From Streptomyces sp. A1136 (GTDB taxonomy: Bacteria > Actinomycetota > Actinomycetes > Streptomycetales > Streptomycetaceae): a stretch of DNA of 64,000 nucleotides. Positions within the stretch are counted from its first letter, which is position 1, and each line of letters opens with the position of its first letter. Below, piece by piece: positions 52,840 through 61,954 of the stretch. The notes under the pieces were generated by a model, which saw only the letters and a list, made by a program, of their open reading frames with translations, did no database searches and was not told the origin of the DNA. The position numbers and the translations under genes are program-made. The stretch is taken from positions 1 to 64,000 of the forward strand of contig NZ_SSBJ01000004.1 in the NCBI RefSeq assembly GCF_004795055.1, given 5' to 3'.

Positions 52840-53934
52840 ATGGACACGGGGCGGCGTACGGGAAAGGGCACGACGAACACGGGGGCGGGGGCGGGCGGCG
52901 GTACGGGGGCGGCGCCGACGCTGGAAGACGTCGCCCGCGCCGCCGGGGTGTCCCGGGCGACCGTGTCCCGTGTGGTCAACGGCGTGCGGAACGTGGACCC
53001 CGCCATCGCGCGGGCGGTCCGGCGGGCCGTCACCGCGACCGGCTACGTACCCAACCGGGCGGCCCGTTCCCTGGTCACCCGCCGCTCCGGAACCGTCGCC
53101 CTGGTGGTCTCGGGCGCGGGCGCCGCCGCCGCCGGCGGGCGAGACGATCTCGCGGCCGGGGACTTCCAGGACCCCTTCTTCGGGCGGGTCGTCAGCGGGG
53201 TGGTGCGCGCGCTGCGGCCGACGGGCGTGCACCCGGTGCTGATGTTCGCCGAGACCGCGGGGGACCGTGCCGAGGTGCTCGCGTACCTGACACAGGGGAG
53301 TGCGGACGGGGCGCTCCTGGTCAGTACCCGTCCGCACGATCCATTGCCCGGGATGCTCGTGGAGGCCCGCCTGCCCGCGGTGTCGTTCGCGCGGCCGCCG
53401 GCCGGGGAGCGGCTCGACCACGTGGACCTCAGGCACCGCGACGGCGGGGTGCTGGCTGCCCGGCACCTGCTGGGGCTGGGACGCGGCCGACTCGCGGTGA
53501 TCGGGGGCCCCGCGGACGTACCGGCGAGCCGGGAGCGGGTGGCGGGCTTCCGGGAGGGCGCGCGGGGAGGGCGGGTCGCGGTGGTCGAGGGGGACTTCAC
53601 CCTCGACGGGGGCGAGCGGGCGATGTGGTCCCTCCTCGCCGAAAAACCGGATCTGGACGGGGTGTTCGCGGCCAACGACCTGATGGCACAGGGCGCGTGC
53701 CTGGTGCTGCGCGAGCACGGCCGTCGGGTACCGCAGGACGTGGCGGTGGTCGGCTTCGACGACTCGGGCGCCGCGGCGGCCTGCCGTCCGAGGCTGACGA
53801 CCGTGCGTCAGCCGGTAGAGGAGATGGCGGCCGAGATGGTCCGGCTGCTGTCGGACCGCGTCACGAGCGGGTCGGCGGCCGGGCCGGTGTCGGTGCTGTT
53901 CACGCCCGACCTGGTGGTGCGCGAGTCGGCGTGA
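52840..53934 (+). CDS. LacI-family transcriptional regulator
   Basis: A 364-residue repressor. A Gly/Thr-rich tail precedes the DNA-binding domain: PTLEDVARAAGVSRATVSRV, VNGVRNVDPAIARAVRRAVT, TGYVPNRAARSLVTRRSGTV, which includes the hinge helix. The sugar-binding domain follows, with FFGRVVSGVVRALRPTGVHP, SADGALLVSTRPHDPLPGML, GGPADVPASRERVAGFREGA and DGVFAANDLMAQGACLVLRE, ending VGFDDSGAAAACRPRLTTVR. The ATG lies 6 bases after TACAGT with no ribosome binding site, so leaderless. It is the best candidate to bind the palindromes at 52442 and 63064. Its former target was probably the broken GH3 gene. Confidence 0.9.
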   Translation: MDTGRRTGKGTTNTGAGAGGGTGAAPTLEDVARAAGVSRATVSRVVNGVRNVDPAIARAVRRAVTATGYVPNRAARSLVTRRSGTVALVVSGAGAAAAGGRDDLAAGDFQDPFFGRVVSGVVRALRPTGVHPVLMFAETAGDRAEVLAYLTQGSADGALLVSTRPHDPLPGMLVEARLPAVSFARPPAGERLDHVDLRHRDGGVLAARHLLGLGRGRLAVIGGPADVPASRERVAGFREGARGGRVAVVEGDFTLDGGERAMWSLLAEKPDLDGVFAANDLMAQGACLVLREHGRRVPQDVAVVGFDDSGAAAACRPRLTTVRQPVEEMAAEMVRLLSDRVTSGSAAGPVSVLFTPDLVVRESA

Positions 53935-54009
53935 ACCGCCGGGGGTCCGTGGTCCCCGACGAAGCCCGCGCCCGGCGCCGACCGGCTGCTTCCCGGGACG
54001 CCGACTCCC

Positions 54010-54032
54010 CCCGCCGCCTGAGGCGCGGCGGG
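54010..54032. terminator. Short hairpin between convergent genes
   Basis: CCCGCCGC and its perfect complement with a 7-base loop lie between the convergent lacI- and ROK-type genes. Confidence 0.5.
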
Positions 54033-54069
54033 CCGCGCGTAGGCGGGTGGGGTCAGGGTCGCGGCGGGG

Positions 54070-55380
54070 TCAGGTACCGCCGGGGGTCGTTCCGCCGCGG
54101 ACGCGCAGGGCCGTGCGCCAGGCGGGGGGTTCGGCGTCGGGCCGGGGTGTCGTCCGCCGGCCGCCCGTGGCGAAGAAGGCGGACAGGGGCAGCGTCGCCG
54201 CGCCGACCGTCACCGCGTCCGGACCCAGCGAGCCCATGCCCACGGTGACCCGGCCGGCGGGATGGCGCAGGGAGTACCGGGTGGCGTGCTCGCGTACCGC
54301 CGGAAGGATGTGTGGGCCCAGCATCAGGCCCGCCCAGCCGCCGATCAGGATGCGCTCCGGCTGGAAGAGGTTGATGAGGTCGGACAGGCCCGCCCCCAGG
54401 TACTCCGCGGTCTCCTCAAGGACCTCCCGCGCTACCGGGTCCTCCCCGACGGCCGCCGCCAGCAGGGCCGAAAGCGCCTCCTCCTCGTCCACGGGGTCCG
54501 GGGGGCCGCCGCCCCGCTCCGCCCACCGGGCCAGCAGGGATTCCGCCCCGGTGTAGGCCTCCAGGCAGCCGAGCGCCCCGCACCGGCAGCGCCGGCCGCG
54601 CACGGAGACCGTGAGGTGCCCCCACTCCAGCGCGGTTCCCTCCGTCGTCCCGCCGTCCGGCGAGCCGTCGGTGATCAGGCTCGCGCCGACGCCCGAGCCG
54701 AACAGCACGACCAATGCCTCCCGGGCGCCGCGACCCGCCCCGAACCACATCTCCGCCTGGCCGAGGGTCCGTGCGCCGTTGTCGATGATGTACGGGACCT
54801 CCGGCGGCAGGGCGCCGGTAGCGCGCAGCAGTTCCTCCAGGGGTACCGCGTCCCACCCGATCGTCTGGCCGTGCACCACCGTCCCGCCGGGCCCGGTCCG
54901 GTCGACGATGCCGGGCACCCCGATGCCCACGCCGAGCAGCCGTTCCGTGCCGATCCCGGCCTCGGCGAGTACGGTGGCGATCCCGTCCTTGACGTGGTCG
55001 ACGATGGGGCCGACGTCGTAACAGCCGCGTGGGAGCAACGGCATCTCGGCGCGGGCCATTTCGGTCAGCGTCAGGTCGAACAACTCGACGCGGACGCGGG
55101 TCTCGCCGACATCGACGCCGATCATGTGCGCGCTGCCGGGCGCCACGCGCAGCAGGGTACGTGGCCGGCCGCCGTCGGAGTCGACGATCCCCGCCTCCTC
55201 CAGGAGCCCGTCCGCGACGAGTTCCCCGACGACGTTGCTGACCGACCCGGAGCTCAGTCCCGTGGCGGGCCCCAGCTCCTGGCGGCTCATCGGCCCGCCG
55301 AAGTAGAGCTGTTGGAGGACGGCGCTCCGATTGCCCCGCCGCAGGTCCCGCACCGTTCGCCCGCTACGCCCCGTCGTCAT
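54070..55380 (-). CDS. ROK-family transcriptional repressor
   Basis: A 436-residue ROK regulator. The winged helix (about 10-80) contains NRSAVLQQLYFGGPMSRQEL and GLSSGSVSNVVGELVADGLL. The sugar-kinase-like domain follows: HMIGVDVGETRVRVELFDLT, LGVGIGVPGIVDRTG, and the ROK zinc motif CRCGALGCLEAYTGAESLLA. It lacks obvious kinase catalytic strength but keeps the ATPase fold. It is divergent from the sugar ABC transporter operon, 157 bases away, with a CTTAA-N13-TTAAG palindrome in between, and so most likely represses that operon in response to a sugar. Confidence 0.88.
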   Translation of the reverse strand: MTTGRSGRTVRDLRRGNRSAVLQQLYFGGPMSRQELGPATGLSSGSVSNVVGELVADGLLEEAGIVDSDGGRPRTLLRVAPGSAHMIGVDVGETRVRVELFDLTLTEMARAEMPLLPRGCYDVGPIVDHVKDGIATVLAEAGIGTERLLGVGIGVPGIVDRTGPGGTVVHGQTIGWDAVPLEELLRATGALPPEVPYIIDNGARTLGQAEMWFGAGRGAREALVVLFGSGVGASLITDGSPDGGTTEGTALEWGHLTVSVRGRRCRCGALGCLEAYTGAESLLARWAERGGGPPDPVDEEEALSALLAAAVGEDPVAREVLEETAEYLGAGLSDLINLFQPERILIGGWAGLMLGPHILPAVREHATRYSLRHPAGRVTVGMGSLGPDAVTVGAATLPLSAFFATGGRRTTPRPDAEPPAWRTALRVRGGTTPGGT

Positions 55381-55452
55381 TCGGCCCCTTCCGCAGTGAC
55401 ATCGCTCGCAACATACCCTTGCGTGACCCCTTGACGCGACCCTTTCACGAGG

Positions 55453-55475
55453 CTTAACTCACGTCCTAAATTAAG
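55453..55475. promoter_or_regulatory. Probable ROK operator (CTTAA-N13-TTAAG)
   Basis: An AT-rich palindrome in otherwise GC-rich DNA lies between the divergent ROK and ABC genes. The arms are CTTAA and TTAAG, and the centre includes ACGTCCTAAA. It may overlap the promoter of the transport operon. Confidence 0.6.
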
Positions 55476-55537
55476 GCCTGGACGGAGTACGCCACGTCGG
55501 CCTTTCCCCCAGCCCCGCCGAAAGGGACCGAGCCGCC

Positions 55538-56857
55538 ATGCGCAGAACCCGAGCCGCTGCCGCCGCCGTCACAGTCTCGCTCCTCGCCACCGCCGCCACC
55601 GCTTGCGGCGGCGGATCGGCGGACAGCGCGGGCGGCTCCGACACCGCCCCGAAGGAGCTCACCTACTGGGCCTCCAACCAGGGCCCCGACATCACGGCGG
55701 ACCAGGCCACGCTCGCCCCCGAACTGAAGAAGTTCGAGCAGCGGACCGGCATCAAGGTCAAGCTCGAAGTCGTCCCCTGGTCGGACCTGCTCAACCGGAT
55801 CCTCGCCGCCACCGCCTCCGGTCAGGGACCGGATGTCCTCAACATCGGCAACACCTGGTCCTCGTCCCTCCAGGCGACCGGAGCGCTGCTCCCCTGGAAC
55901 GCGAAGAACTTCCAGGCGATCGGCGGCCGGGAGCGCTTCGTCGAATCCGCCATCGGCTCGGCCGGTGCGGCCGGCAAGGACCCGGCCGCCGTCCCGCTCT
56001 ACTCGATGTCCTACGCGCTCTACTACAACAAGAAGATGTTCCGGGAGGCGGGCATCGAGAAGCCCCCGGCCACCTGGGACGAGATGGTCACCGTCGGCCA
56101 AAGGCTGTCCAAGGACGGCAAGTGGGCGTTGGGGGCGGAGGGTTCGAACCTCTCCAACGACATCCACCAGGTCTTCGTGCTCTCCAAGCAGCACGGTGCT
56201 GCGTTCTTCGACGCCGCCGGCAAGCCCACCTTCGACACCCCCGCCAACGTCGAGGCCGTCAAGCAGTACGTCGACCTGATGGCCAAGGACAAGATCATCG
56301 CTCCCGGCAACGCCGAATACGACAAGAACCAGTCCCTCCAGGACTTCGCCAACGGCAAGACCGCCATGGTCCTGTGGCAGAGCGCGGCAAGCAGCTTCAA
56401 AGCGCACGGCATGAAGGAGGGCGATTGGGGAGTGGCCCCCGTCCCGGTCCCCGCCGGCGGCGCCCCCGGGACCGGCAAGAACACCAACTCCATGGTCGCG
56501 GGCATCAACATGGCCGTCTTCAAGAACACCGACAACATGGACGGCGCGCTGAAGTTCGTGAAGTTCATGACGAGCGACGAGGAGCAGACGCTCCTGAACA
56601 AGACCTACGGCTCCGTCCCGCCGGTCAAGACCGCCCAGGCGGACCCGGCCTTCGCCACCGAGGACCTCACCGTGCTCCGCAACACCCTCGCCACCAGCGC
56701 CGCACCGCTCCCGCAGGTCCCCGAGGAGTCGCAGTTCGAGACGGCCGTCGGCACCGCCGTCAAGGAGCTCTTCGCCGACGCCGCGGCCGGTCGGCCGGTG
56801 ACCACCGACTCGGTCAAGGCGAAGCTCACCAAGGCCCAGCAGCAGATGTCGAACTGA
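55538..56857 (+). CDS. Sugar ABC transporter, substrate-binding lipoprotein
   Basis: A 439-residue family 1 extracellular solute-binding protein. The lipobox ATAATAC (here TAATAC) places the modified Cys at 23, followed by a Gly/Ser linker. The mature part opens KELTYWASNQGPDITADQAT and includes FEQRTGIKVKLEVVPWSDLL, LAATASGQGPDVLNIGNTWS and LYSMSYALYYNKKMFREAGI, then ANGKTAMVLWQSAASSF. It should bind an oligosaccharide. The operon contains a beta-glucosidase, so a beta-glucoside such as cellobiose, laminaribiose or gentiobiose is a likely ligand. Confidence 0.92.
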   Translation: MRRTRAAAAAVTVSLLATAATACGGGSADSAGGSDTAPKELTYWASNQGPDITADQATLAPELKKFEQRTGIKVKLEVVPWSDLLNRILAATASGQGPDVLNIGNTWSSSLQATGALLPWNAKNFQAIGGRERFVESAIGSAGAAGKDPAAVPLYSMSYALYYNKKMFREAGIEKPPATWDEMVTVGQRLSKDGKWALGAEGSNLSNDIHQVFVLSKQHGAAFFDAAGKPTFDTPANVEAVKQYVDLMAKDKIIAPGNAEYDKNQSLQDFANGKTAMVLWQSAASSFKAHGMKEGDWGVAPVPVPAGGAPGTGKNTNSMVAGINMAVFKNTDNMDGALKFVKFMTSDEEQTLLNKTYGSVPPVKTAQADPAFATEDLTVLRNTLATSAAPLPQVPEESQFETAVGTAVKELFADAAAGRPVTTDSVKAKLTKAQQQMSN

Positions 56858-56866
56858 CCCGCGACG

Positions 56867-57883
56867 ATGACCGCCGCGCCCACCACCCACGCCCCCGCCG
56901 CCAAGCCGCGCGGGGAACGCCCCACAACGCCGCGGGAGCGCCGTCCGAAACGCACGTCGCGCCCCGGGCGGCTGCGTCGCACCGCCCTGCCCTACCTCCT
57001 GCTCCTGCCCGCGCTCCTGCTCGAACTGCTCATCCACCTCGTGCCGATGGCGATGGGCATCGTGGCCAGCTTCCGGGAACTCACCCAGTTCCACATCCGG
57101 GACTGGACCGGCGCCCCCTGGACGGGCTTCGACAACTACGACCTCGCCGTCGACGTCAACCGGCCCGTCGGCGAGGCCCTGCTCGGGTCCTTCCTCACCA
57201 CCTGCCTGTTCACCCTGCTCTCGGTCGCGCTCTGCTGGCTGATCGGCACCGCCGCCGCCGTGTTCATGCAGGAGACCTTCCGCGGCAGGGGCCTCTTGCG
57301 GGCGCTCTTCCTCGTCCCCTACGCGCTGCCCGTCTACGCGGCCGTCATCACCTGGTCGTTCATGTTCCAACGGGACAACGGCCTGGTGAACCACGTCATC
57401 CACGACCAGTTGGGCATCGGCGGCGCCGAACACACCTTTTGGCTGCTGGGCGACAACAGCTTCTGGGCCCTGCTCATCGTGTCCGTCTGGAAGGGGTGGC
57501 CGTTCGCCTTCCTGATCGTGACGGCCGCCCTGCAGAACATCCCCAAAGAGCTCTACGAGGCCGCCGCGTTGGACGGCGCGGGCGTCTGGCAACAGATCCG
57601 CCGGATCACGCTGCCGTCGGTCGGCCCCGTCAACCAGGTGCTGATCCTCGTGCTGTTCCTGTGGACCTTCAACGACTTCAACACGCCGTTCGTGCTCTTC
57701 GGCAAGTCGGCGCCCGAGGCGGCCGACCTCATCTCCATCCACATCTACCAGTCCAGCTTCGTCACGTGGAACTTCGGCACCGGATCGGCCATGTCCGTCC
57801 TGCTGCTGCTGTTCCTCCTGCTGGTCACCGCCGGGTACCTGCTCGTCACCAACCGCGGACGGAGAAACGACGATGCCCGTTAG
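56867..57883 (+). CDS. Sugar ABC transporter permease (MalF type)
   Basis: A 338-residue permease with six helices after a basic cytoplasmic N-terminus. The EAA loop that contacts the ATPase reads PKELYEAAALDGAGVWQQIR RITLP. Other segments are ALPYLLLLPALLLELLIHLV and YALPVYAAVITWSFMFQRDN. It starts 9 bases after the binding-protein stop and its end overlaps the next start by 11 bases. It forms a heterodimer with the next permease. Confidence 0.92.
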   Translation: MTAAPTTHAPAAKPRGERPTTPRERRPKRTSRPGRLRRTALPYLLLLPALLLELLIHLVPMAMGIVASFRELTQFHIRDWTGAPWTGFDNYDLAVDVNRPVGEALLGSFLTTCLFTLLSVALCWLIGTAAAVFMQETFRGRGLLRALFLVPYALPVYAAVITWSFMFQRDNGLVNHVIHDQLGIGGAEHTFWLLGDNSFWALLIVSVWKGWPFAFLIVTAALQNIPKELYEAAALDGAGVWQQIRRITLPSVGPVNQVLILVLFLWTFNDFNTPFVLFGKSAPEAADLISIHIYQSSFVTWNFGTGSAMSVLLLLFLLLVTAGYLLVTNRGRRNDDAR

Positions 57884-58736
57884 ACCGCGCAGCCCCCTCG
57901 CCCCGCCGGCTTCCTTCCGGGTGGTGCGGGCCGTGTTCCTGACCGTGCTCGCCGCCTTCGTCCTGCTGCCCGTCTACGTGATGGTCACCAGCTCGCTCAA
58001 ACCGCTGGAGGATGTCGCCGGCCGGTTCCGCTGGATTCCCACCGGGCTCACCGTCCGCCCCTACATAGACATCTGGCACACCATCCCGCTCGCCGAGTAC
58101 TTCCTCAACTCGCTGATCGTGGCCGGTGCGGCCACCGTCTGCTCCGTGGTCATCGCCGTCTTCGCGGCCTACGCCGTCAGCCGCTACAGCTTCCGCGGCA
58201 AGCGCCTGTTCACGGTGACCGTATTGTCCACGCAAATGTTCCCGGGCATCCTCTTCCTCCTGCCGCTGTTCCTGATCTTCGTCAACATCGGCAACAGCAC
58301 CGGCGTCGCCCTCTACGGCTCCCGCGGCGGGCTCATCCTCACCTACCTCACCTTCTCCCTCCCCTTCTCCATCTGGATGCTCATCGGGTACTTCGACTCG
58401 GTGCCCCGCGACCTCGACGAAGCAGCCACGGTCGACGGCTGCGGCCCCCTCGGGGCACTGCTGCGGATCGTGATCCCGGCCGCCGTGCCCGGCATCGTCG
58501 CCGTCGCCGTCTACGCCTTCATGACCGCCTGGGGCGAGGTCCTGTTCGCCTCCGTCATGACGAACGACACCACCCGCACCCTGGCCGTCGGACTGCAGGG
58601 CTACTCCACACAGAACGACGTCTACTGGAACCAGATCATGGCCGCCTCGCTCGTCGTCAGCATCCCCGTCGTCGCCGGATTCCTGCTGTTGCAGAAGTAC
58701 CTGGTGGCCGGACTCACGGCAGGAGCCGTCAAATGA
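57873..58736 (+). CDS. Sugar ABC transporter permease (MalG type)
   Basis: A 287-residue permease with six helices. The EAA loop is [25 protein letters not shown]. Other recognisable parts are [20 protein letters not shown] and [20 protein letters not shown]. It overlaps the upstream permease by 11 bases and the downstream GH1 gene by 4 (ATGA), so the operon is translationally coupled. No ATPase gene is present; in Streptomyces such systems normally use the shared ATPase MsiK encoded elsewhere. Confidence 0.92.
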   Translation: MPVRPRSPLAPPASFRVVRAVFLTVLAAFVLLPVYVMVTSSLKPLEDVAGRFRWIPTGLTVRPYIDIWHTIPLAEYFLNSLIVAGAATVCSVVIAVFAAYAVSRYSFRGKRLFTVTVLSTQMFPGILFLLPLFLIFVNIGNSTGVALYGSRGGLILTYLTFSLPFSIWMLIGYFDSVPRDLDEAATVDGCGPLGALLRIVIPAAVPGIVAVAVYAFMTAWGEVLFASVMTNDTTRTLAVGLQGYSTQNDVYWNQIMAASLVVSIPVVAGFLLLQKYLVAGLTAGAVK

Positions 58737-60112
58737 CCCTCTCCGAAAGCGTCCCCCTGACCGCCCCGCCCGCCATCGACCTCGCCGCGCTGCCCGCCGA
58801 CTTCGCCTGGGGCACCGCCACCTCCGCCTACCAGATCGAGGGCGCCGTGGACGAGGACGGCCGCGCCCCCTCCATCTGGGACACCTTCACCCGCGTCCCC
58901 GGAGCCATCGACAACGGCCACACCGGCGACACCGCCTGCGACCACTACCACCGCTGGCGCGAGGACATCGCCCTGATGCGCGAGCTCGGCACCAACGCCT
59001 ACCGACTCTCCGTCGCCTGGCCGCGGATACGTCCCGGTGGCGACGGAAGCGTCAACACCAAGGGCCTCGACCACTACGACCGCCTGATCGACGCCCTGCT
59101 CGCCGCCGGCGTCGAACCCAACGTCACCCTCTACCACTGGGACCTCCCGCAAGCCCTCCAAGACCGGGGCGGCTGGCCCGAGCGCGCCACCGCCGAGCAC
59201 TTCGCCGTGTACGCCGGCCTCGTCGCCGACCGCCTCGGCGACCGCGTCACCGAGTGGGCCACGCTCAACGAGCCGCTGTGCTCGGCCTGGATCGGCCATC
59301 TGGAGGGTCGGATGGCCCCCGGCCGGACGGACCTGACCGCGGCCGTCCGCGCCTCCTACCACCTGCTGCTCGGCCACGGCCTCGCCACCCAGGCCGTCCG
59401 GGCCGCGGCCCCCGGCGCCCGGATCGGCATCGTCAACAACCTCTCCACCGTCGCGCCCGCCACCGCCGACGAAGCCGACCTGGCCGCGGCCCACCGCATG
59501 GACGGCCACGTCAACCGCTGGTGGCTCGACCCGGTGCACGGCCGCGGCTTCCCCGCCGACATGCGCGAGGTCTACGGCGTCGACCTCCCCGAACGACCCG
59601 GTGACCTCTCCGCCATCGCCGCACCCCTCGACTGGATCGGGCTCAACTACTACTTCCCGCAGGTCGTCACCGCCGACCCGGCCGGCCCCGCGCCGTTCGC
59701 CCGCCAGGTCGACCGGCCCGGCGTCCCGCGCACCGGCATGGACTGGGAGGTCGACGCCGACGGCCTGGAAACGCTGATCATGCGCCTGTACGAGGAGTAC
59801 GGGGCCCGGCGCATCCTCATCACCGAGAACGGCTGCGCCTACCCCGACGCCGTCGCCCCCGACGGCAGTGTCCACGACCCCGAGCGCACCGCCTACCTGA
59901 CCTCCCACCTGGCCGCCTGCGCCCGCGCTGTCCGCCGCGGCGCACCGGTGGCCGGCTACTACGCCTGGTCGCTGCTGGACAACTTCGAATGGGCCTACGG
60001 CTACGACAAGCGCTTCGGCCTGGTCCACGTCGACTACGAGACCCAGGCCCGCACGGTCAAGTCCAGCGGTCGCGCCTACGCGGACGTCATCGCCGCCCAC
60101 CGCTCCCGCTGA
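58733..60112 (+). CDS. GH1 beta-glucosidase, intracellular
   Basis: A 459-residue family 1 glycosidase. Motifs: [60 protein letters not shown] with the acid/base Glu in TLNEP, and [20 protein letters not shown] with the nucleophile Glu in ITENG. The C-terminal block [20 protein letters not shown] binds the substrate. There is no signal peptide, so it acts on sugars imported by the linked transporter. The stop-start overlap (ATGA) couples it to the permease. Confidence 0.95.
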   Translation: MTLSESVPLTAPPAIDLAALPADFAWGTATSAYQIEGAVDEDGRAPSIWDTFTRVPGAIDNGHTGDTACDHYHRWREDIALMRELGTNAYRLSVAWPRIRPGGDGSVNTKGLDHYDRLIDALLAAGVEPNVTLYHWDLPQALQDRGGWPERATAEHFAVYAGLVADRLGDRVTEWATLNEPLCSAWIGHLEGRMAPGRTDLTAAVRASYHLLLGHGLATQAVRAAAPGARIGIVNNLSTVAPATADEADLAAAHRMDGHVNRWWLDPVHGRGFPADMREVYGVDLPERPGDLSAIAAPLDWIGLNYYFPQVVTADPAGPAPFARQVDRPGVPRTGMDWEVDADGLETLIMRLYEEYGARRILITENGCAYPDAVAPDGSVHDPERTAYLTSHLAACARAVRRGAPVAGYYAWSLLDNFEWAYGYDKRFGLVHVDYETQARTVKSSGRAYADVIAAHRSR

Positions 60113-60140
60113 ACCCGAGCCGCCCCGGCCCGCACGCACC

Positions 60141-60170
60141 GCGCCCGCCCCGCTTCCCCGGGGCGGGCGC
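60141..60170. terminator. Bidirectional terminator between convergent GH genes
   Basis: A perfect 12-bp inverted repeat (GCGCCCGCCCCG and its complement) with a 6-base loop lies 28 bases after the GH1 stop and 19 bases from the end of the convergent gene. Confidence 0.85.
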
Positions 60171-60188
60171 CTTCAGCCGGCCGGGTGG

Positions 60189-61919
60189 TCAGGCATAGAC
60201 CCCGAAGCGGAACAGCGAGTAGCCGTAGCCGGTGCCCCGCTGCGTCAGCTCCAGCCGGACGTAACGGCCCGACGCGCTGATGTCGAAGTCGTCGATGCCC
60301 CCGTCACCGGTCGAGGTGGCGTACGCCGTCCGCCAGTTCCGGTCGTCGTCCGACACCTGGATCGTGTAGGCCTTCCCGTAGGCGCCCTCCCACACCAGTT
60401 GGGCGTGCCTGAGCGTCTTCACCGCGCCCAGGTCCACCTGGAGCCACTGCGGGTCGGCCCAGGCGCTCGCCCAGCGGGTGTCGTCGCGGCCGTCCGTGGC
60501 CGGCGCGGGCGTGCACGGACAACCGCCGTAGCCGTCGCTCTGGTAGGTGGAGGCGGTCGTGGGCCGGCCCAGTGCCACGTCGGTGCCCGCCACCGGGGGC
60601 GGCGCAACCTTGACCGAGCGCTGTTCCACGCCCACGTTGCCCCTCCCGTCCTTGACCTTCACGTACAGCTTCCAGGTACCGGTCCTCGCCGGAGCCGTGA
60701 CCTTCAGCGCGCCGTTGCCCAGGTTCGTGGACGGCGCGGAGAGCAGACCGCCCCCACCGTCGACGTACTTGCTCCCCCACAGGACCTCGTAGGCGAGCTG
60801 GTCGCCCTCCGGATCGGTCGCGGGGGCCCTGACGGTGATCTCCTTGCCCGCCGGGACGGCGCCCGGGTCGGCCACGGAGGGCACCGCCACGGTGGGCGGC
60901 AGGTTGTCCCCGGCGGTGTTGCCGCCGTACGCCCGCTTGACCGCGTAGTAGGACGTGCGGCGCTCACCGGCCGGGGTCAGGTTGAACCAGTGGCCGCCGA
61001 AGTCGTACTCGGTGCCGTAGTGGAAGACCGTCGCCCCGAGGGCCACGCCCCGGTGGCCGGTGACGCAGGCCCAGGCCTTGGTGTAACCGTCCGCCTTCGC
61101 CTGGTCGCCGGGCTCCAGCGGGACCCCGTAGGCGTCGTTCGGCACCTCCCACTCGCCGGCCGGACCCGTCTCGGTGACGATGTAGGGCTTGGTGTAACCG
61201 CCCTGCTCCCAGGCCTGGCGGACGCCGCAGACCTCCTTGTAGGAGTTGACGGCGTACAGGTCCAGGTCGGGGGAGTTGCGCTTGTAGTACGCCCACGCGC
61301 CGACCCATGCGTCGGTGGACGTCACGGGGTGGTCGGCGTCGATGCGGTGGACGGCCTTCGCGACGTCGTTCACGAAGGTCGTGTAGGCGTTGCGCTGGTT
61401 CTCCAGTTCGGCTCCGCTGTAGCAATTCTGCAGGCCGAGCACCGACTCGTTGCCGATGTTCCACATGAGCACCGCCGGGTGGTCGCGGTAGGTCTCCACC
61501 CATTTGGTGAACTCGGCGAGTCTGTCGTTCTTGTAGGTGGTGTCCTTGACGTAGTCGGTGCAGCCACCGCTGCCCGGGCCGCCGCCCGGCTGCAGCCAGA
61601 AGCCGGCGACCACCTTGATGCCGTTCGCGGCGGCGGCGTCGAACAACTGTCGGCTGCTCGCGTCGGTGCCCCACGTACGGATGGTGTTGGCGCCCAGCGA
61701 CTTGACGTCGGGCAACAGCCGTCCGGCGTCCGCCGGGGACGGGCCCCAGGTGACGCCCTTGACGACGTACGGCGAACCGTTCACCGTCAACTGCCAGTTC
61801 CCCTGGGAACCGGTCACCTTCACCACGCTGCCGGCGGCCTGCGCCGGGCCTGCGGGGAGGATTGCCACGGTTCCCGCGAGGAGCGCGGCCGTGACGAGGG
61901 AACCCGTGCGGGAGTGCAT
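60189..61919 (-). CDS. Secreted TIM-barrel glycoside hydrolase with C-terminal discoidin (CBM32) domain
   Basis: A 576-residue secreted enzyme. Signal peptide 1-31 (LVTAALLAGTVAILPAGPAQ). The catalytic domain (about 35-330) resembles GH2-type TIM barrels and GH5: YVVKGVTWGPSPADAGRLLP, LGANTIRTWGTDASSRQLFD, VLMWNIGNESVLGLQNCYSG (acid/base Glu in GNES) and YIVTETGPAGEWEVPNDAYG (nucleophile Glu in TETG). An Ig-like domain (about 340-430) and an F5/8-type discoidin domain (about 435-576) with ASTYQSDGYGGCPCTPAPAT and WLQVDLGAVKTLRHAQLVWE follow. ATG 61919 has GGAGG 7 bases upstream. Likely a beta-glucan hydrolase or transferase. Confidence 0.85.
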   Translation of the reverse strand: MHSRTGSLVTAALLAGTVAILPAGPAQAAGSVVKVTGSQGNWQLTVNGSPYVVKGVTWGPSPADAGRLLPDVKSLGANTIRTWGTDASSRQLFDAAAANGIKVVAGFWLQPGGGPGSGGCTDYVKDTTYKNDRLAEFTKWVETYRDHPAVLMWNIGNESVLGLQNCYSGAELENQRNAYTTFVNDVAKAVHRIDADHPVTSTDAWVGAWAYYKRNSPDLDLYAVNSYKEVCGVRQAWEQGGYTKPYIVTETGPAGEWEVPNDAYGVPLEPGDQAKADGYTKAWACVTGHRGVALGATVFHYGTEYDFGGHWFNLTPAGERRTSYYAVKRAYGGNTAGDNLPPTVAVPSVADPGAVPAGKEITVRAPATDPEGDQLAYEVLWGSKYVDGGGGLLSAPSTNLGNGALKVTAPARTGTWKLYVKVKDGRGNVGVEQRSVKVAPPPVAGTDVALGRPTTASTYQSDGYGGCPCTPAPATDGRDDTRWASAWADPQWLQVDLGAVKTLRHAQLVWEGAYGKAYTIQVSDDDRNWRTAYATSTGDGGIDDFDISASGRYVRLELTQRGTGYGYSLFRFGVYA

Positions 61920-61954
61920 GCCTGGACCTCCTTGGGAGGGGGTGGGGGAGGGGG

